NCBI RefSeq assembly: GCF_022539665.2
Contig: NC_081337.1
Coordinates: forward strand, 8,594,679 to 8,658,678
Origin: Daphnia carinata
Taxonomy: Eukaryota > Arthropoda > Branchiopoda > Diplostraca > Daphniidae
Length of the DNA stretch: 64,000 nt
Direction: 5' to 3'
Of the stretch, positions 59,301 to 64,000 are shown piece after piece. The notes below the pieces were generated by a model. That model saw nothing but the letters and a program-made list of their open reading frames with translations, was not told where the DNA came from and searched no databases. Both the position numbers and the translations under genes were made by a program. How positions within the stretch are numbered: position 1 is the stretch's first letter; each line of letters opens with the position of its first letter.

Positions 59301-62300
59301 TTTTGCTCTCTCTCGTCTCTATTTTATCCATCCTAACGTATCATCATTGGGATGGTGGTTAAGTTAACACGGTGTATACACACAGGAAACATTGGTGGTG
59401 GATGAGTGGGCCAACGAGAGTGCGGGACGGACGAAATCCAATCACGCGGGGGTTATTCTAGTGTACGTCCACCCATTATAATTAGTGCCGGTCCATCAGT
59501 TTCACGCTGGCGCTTCTTCCGCCGAAAACATCCCCGCACCCAATTACAATTCCAACCAGCATTCTGCGTACAAAGACTCAATTGTTAAAGTATGTTGTAT
59601 CGCAATGTATGAAAATCAAATTAACTTCAGCCCATTAAGCGGAACACCCTTTCACAAAGTTTCGTCCCGTTTGTGCAAACATGGAACAACAAACATGGGC
59701 CAAAAGTTCTTTCAAAAAATGAATCAAATTTGAGTTTATTAGCGAAATAATTGGCAAACTTTTAGCCACTGCTTTATCGCTCTTTAAAAAACAAAAAAGG
59801 AAAAAAAAAACGAAGACGAAAGTAAACACGGAGTCGGATCGAATTGTCGGCCCAAATCCCCATGTCGGTTCTATTGCGGATGCGGATCACGCGATCGAAT
59901 TACGAGCGCCAACAAATAGGGGCTCAGGGGTGTACCTCATTCCGGCAACAATCCATCGAACGATGGCACGTAACAAAAAAGGATAGGAAATCCAAAACTT
60001 TTATTGTTCTTAACACACAACGGACAGGTCGTCCTCAATATGTGGGTTATAAAACAAAATTGACTTGATAATTACCTAAACTTGATCATTCTTTCGACGT
60101 TATCTGCTGAGCTAATCTAACGGCTAGACAACACAACTACGGGCCCTGCTGCGCATACAAATATGTACACGTTTATCAACAGACCACGGGGTGTGTCTGT
60201 GTGTGTGTGAGCTGTGCTAGTTAAAGAACGGCGTCACGCGTTGATGATGTGTCACACACGAAATAATTGTAGTGGGACATTTGTGGACACGGACCTCACA
60301 TAAAACAAGATGGCGATAAAGATAACCGATGAGCTGTCCCTTTACGACGGCAGACATGTTTGTTTGGAGTGAAAAAACAAATAGCGTACGACACGAAAGT
60401 CATTCACAAACAAGTGATTCATTTAAAATAGAAAACGTACGGCTAGGAGGTCAGGCCGATTGCAATGATAAATGCCACGCCAGGGCAACATTTGCTCCAT
60501 CGGTTTCCCTATTTTTCTTGGCGTAGTAGACCCACTTTGCGAGGCGCTACCCAACAAAAGCTGAATCGACAGACAGGGAAATGGATCAATGTTTGGTAAA
60601 TTGACATTTTGGACGTCTCGGTGCCAGTCGATATTGACTACTTCCCTCCCGGTCCTTTAATGTTTGTTTTTTTCTTTGCCTGTCCGCTTGAAATATTTAC
60701 ATGTAGCGTATCACAAAAGCCGAGACAAGAAACGTCTAGGGAAAAGTGTTGGAAATCTGTTTGCTCGTTGGAGACACTTCACTTTTCTTTTTTTTTCTTT
60801 CAGCGTCGTCGGTCATTAAAAGCTATATAAAAAAAAATACATCCCATCTTCCTGCATCCACTTCCTGAGAAAAGAGAGAACTTTAGCATATCACGCGCTA
60901 CGCACACATATGACTCCGGTTGCTTGGATCGATGGCGTTTCACGTTTTCAAACGGCGCGAACACGCTGGGCAAACAATTTATTTTTTCCTTTTTAAGGAT
61001 GCTGTCCTACTTTCTGGAGCGGAATAGCACCAAATTTCCGTTCGGCTACACATCACTCACACGCGCAAACTCTCATTTTCGAATTTCTGAGTGTGCCCGA
61101 TGGTTTTACCCGGTGACTCCGAAAATAATAATAAAAAAAGGGGGAAGACAACACACGATTGTTGCACGATCGAGTCAACGGGCCCACGTCTAGAGTCGAC
61201 GGTACACTTGACATAGAATGTCCTGTGTGTGTGTGTTGTGTGAGCCTGTCGTCACCTGGGTAACTATTATCCAACACGGTCACATGACACGGCACATAGG
61301 CGTCGGCTGCAACCACAGCAACACGCGAGTCCGACCGAAGTAGCAAAACAAAAGGCCAGATGCAAGCGAAAACAAATAAAAATAGCTTAACACAGAGAGA
61401 GGAGGCGAAGAAAGGCCGATGAGGGGAGAATGAAAAGAAAAAAAAAAAAAAAAGGCTGGCAGTCGGCAAATGGTCACGAAAGTGTCGATTCACGCTAGGA
61501 ACGCAGCTGAGAGCGTGATCTAATGCTATTACATGTATAGAGGGGAAATAAAAAAAAAGGAAAACTATAAAACCAAAATGATATACTCATAAATAATAAT
61601 TTAGACAACGAAAAGGGGGAAAAAGTGTAAAAGGGTTAGGTATTCAAGTTGGGCCCATTCACGCGGGTAGTTCCCGCAGCGGCTGAATTTAATGGGCGTC
61701 GCAAAAGGTTTTTTTTTTTTTTTTTTAGAACGACAAGGTGTGAGTTGTAGTTGGCGGATCGATCGATGTCGGTAATAATGGCCAAACCCATGGGGGAAAT
61801 GTCATTTCACGCGGGGGGATCCTTTCCCGAACGAACGAAAACTGTACAACTGAGGTGGGATAGCGACTGCATGACCTCGTTGCGGCTATTGGGTTTACGC
61901 ATAAAAATGGATGCAGGCCAATGGCCGTGTTCCAATCAATTGCAAAAATAAAAAAAAAAAGAAACGAGGAAATTGATCGAAGAAAATAAAAAGGCTCGAA
62001 AGAAACGCACAAAAGCGGAAGAATTGAACTGCAACAAAACGTGAGCACACGAGCCGTTTTCTTCTTTTTGTCTTGGAAAAAAAAAAAGAGATTTCAAGAG
62101 TTTCGTCCCCCTTCGAGACTTTTCATTGCCAAAAAAAAAAAAAAAAAGGAAAAAACTTAAACGACAATAAATAATCCACCACTTGTCTTTATTCGCTTTG
62201 TTGGATGTCATGTGCGTAAGACTCGACACTTTTTCTTTTTCCCTTAAAAAAAAAGAAAATCGAACAAAGCAAATCGTTAGATGAAAGCCACAACGGCCTG

Positions 62301-64000
62301 GTGAATGCGTGTTGCATTTATTGTCGACTAAGCCATACCCCGTAAAAGAAGTGGGAAAAAAAAAAATCACCACTGTCGGTAGAATGAAAAGAAACAAAAT
62401 AAAGGCGGAAGGCATTGCAGCGGCGGAATGAGGTCCGTTCTGGTTTCAACGTTCTGCTGTTTACCGTAGACTCCGGTGGCACCACCTCTTCGAGAAGTGG
62501 TGCGAGAGGGGGGGGGGGGGGGGGGTCTATTGATTCTTTCCATCCGTTTGATTTTGTATACCCCCCCCCCCCCCGCTCTTTGCAAACGGTTTGTGTCGTT
62601 TCCGCCGGTCCGCATCGATCGTCAAAACACAGTTCAAATGGACGACAAGATCCTATCTGAAATTGCCTTTGCACGGGCGAGGAGATGCTATGCGGAAAAA
62701 CACACGACATTGCTATTTGTCAGAGAGTAGCATCGACGAGTGGATGATGAAAATTTTCGATTCGTTCGCTATTTTTTTTTGTGTGTGTGTGTGTGTTCAA
62801 AAAAGAGGTAAAAGGTCCAGTTTCAAATTAAACGGCCCGATTCGAAAAGGGCGGAAGAGCGCAGTCCATCATGTTGTCCTACCATAAGGAAATTGCATCA
62901 CACTGGACACTTTTTGGCAATGACAATAGACTTCTTCCATAGAAATAAAAAAGGACGTAACGTGTTTGTGCAGGATGTTTTTAGTTCTGCTTTCTAACCG
63001 GATCAGGGCGAAAGGAGAAGATAAAAAAAAAAAAAAAAAAAAGGAACTAAAAGTGCCATCAAATCGACTTAGTATTTCTTTTTCTTCTCTAGAATGCAGA
63101 GTCGGTAAAGCAAAGACAAACGGTTGATTCAAAGAGAGAGAGAGAGAGTGGTAGTCCGTACTGGCGCAAAATTCGCCGAAGGCCATTTATCAAGCGCAAT
63201 TGAATGGAACAGCAAAAGACGACAAGAGGGTGGAAGCGATCAAAGTTTCAAATGAGATTGAATTTATTAGCTCATGCGAGACCCCCGTAATTGGCTCCAG
63301 AGTTCGCTTGACTATTTCCCTTTGCACGCCCGTAAAGAAAACGCACGACCCACGCAAGGCAACATCCCTCCCCCAAACATTTCGCAAACAAAAAATACAA
63401 GTTTAAAAGGCAAAATGCCAGAAAGGCAACAAAGGAATATTCACTCAAGCCCAGTTTTTTTTTTTGCCAATCGCCTAAAGTGCGCACTCATTTTCTTTTT
63501 TGGTGCAAAGACACTCGCGCGAATAGCTAATGGAAGCTCGATTCACTTAGGCGAATAGCAAAAGGGAGACAGTGGCATACAACACGGCGGGTTCTTTAAA
63601 ACATGATTAAGTTCAAATTCAATTGGCTGTTCTACTTGAATGCTAATAATAAAACAACGTCAAAGAAAAAATGCCGCGGAATAATTGATATTTCGACGAG
63701 ATTTAGAAATGATTTCAAATGTACGAAAGATTAGGCTGTTTTAGTTTCTTTCGTTGCGTCTACATCGTAGACGTATAAAGAGACAGACGCATAAAGGTCT
63801 CTTTGAAGGCTGCAGCTAAAAAACTTGCGCGAGTTTCAAACCCCTTTTTGCCGTTCATCAACTTTTCATGGATGAATAGATGGGGGGTTATAGGTCAACA
63901 CACTGGCTGAACGCGCACAGTCCCGAACCCATCAAACAATAACGTGTTTACAATGCGCCAGCTCTTGGAATTGAACGGGGCAACGCCGCCGATCTTGGAG
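56387..64000. other. Upstream region of Epac, probably intron; no supported exon
   Basis: I searched both strands for the missing first half of cNBD-A (RQGD and NWYAVL-type motifs) and found none. The stretch contains poly-T and poly-A runs (for example 56678-56699 and 61440-61453), a G18/C14 pair at 62508-62574, and two weak exon-like segments (plus 59482-59588; the last ~60 bases on the minus strand) that I do not call genes. Confidence 0.5.
62508..62574. repeat. G18 run and C14 run facing each other
   Basis: G at 62508-62525 and C at 62561-62574, 35 bases apart. They are complementary and could form a long GC hairpin, or a quadruplex and i-motif separately. Confidence 0.9.

Overview
The window is animal nuclear DNA. 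Genes are split by short GT-AG introns (mostly 55-150 bp), intergenic DNA is rich in poly-A/T runs and microsatellites, and the proteins are metazoan (SoxB HMG box, BARD1, EMC1, Epac, DNAJB6-type DnaJ). Compact introns, the arthropod-like gene repertoire and sphingomyelinase D-like plus GT10 fucosyltransferase paralogues suggest a branchiopod crustacean such as Daphnia. That species call is inference, not something read directly.

Layout. 1-268 (minus) is the first coding piece of a SoxB-group transcription factor that runs out of the window. 269-19020 is a gene desert in which I could support only simple repeats and small inverted repeats. 19021-25038 is a highly homogeneous satellite-like array: about 320, 320 and 510 bp monomers form a 1150-bp higher-order unit, with a recombinant unit and an inverted copy at its right end. 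25804-31949 holds a DNAJB6-like co-chaperone (minus), a complete six-exon BARD1 (plus) and the 3' end of EMC1 (minus), which continues to 34898.

35293-41764 is a family cluster: two GT10 alpha-1,3-fucosyltransferases (minus, plus) interleaved with two secreted sphingomyelinase D-like phosphodiesterases (both minus). A small spliced gene of unknown function (41805-42497, minus) ends just ahead of the second sphingomyelinase-like gene. 43021-53537 (minus) is Epac, a cAMP-activated Rap exchange factor, reconstructed here as 18 exons in continuous frame. A further exon at 56174-56386 encodes the end of a second, N-terminal cAMP-binding domain, so the gene has at least a long and a short form and its 5' end lies beyond the window. 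56387-64000 holds no exon I can support firmly.

Functionally the genes are mixed: developmental regulation (Sox), protein folding (DnaJ), DNA repair (BARD1), ER membrane-protein insertion (EMC1), glycan fucosylation, phospholipid cleavage and cAMP/Rap signalling. The parts that most merit a second look are the higher-order repeat array with its inverted end, the interleaved fucosyltransferase/sphingomyelinase-like pairs with a near-identical catalytic tract, the uncharacterised small gene, and the reading-phase evidence for alternative Epac 5' ends.
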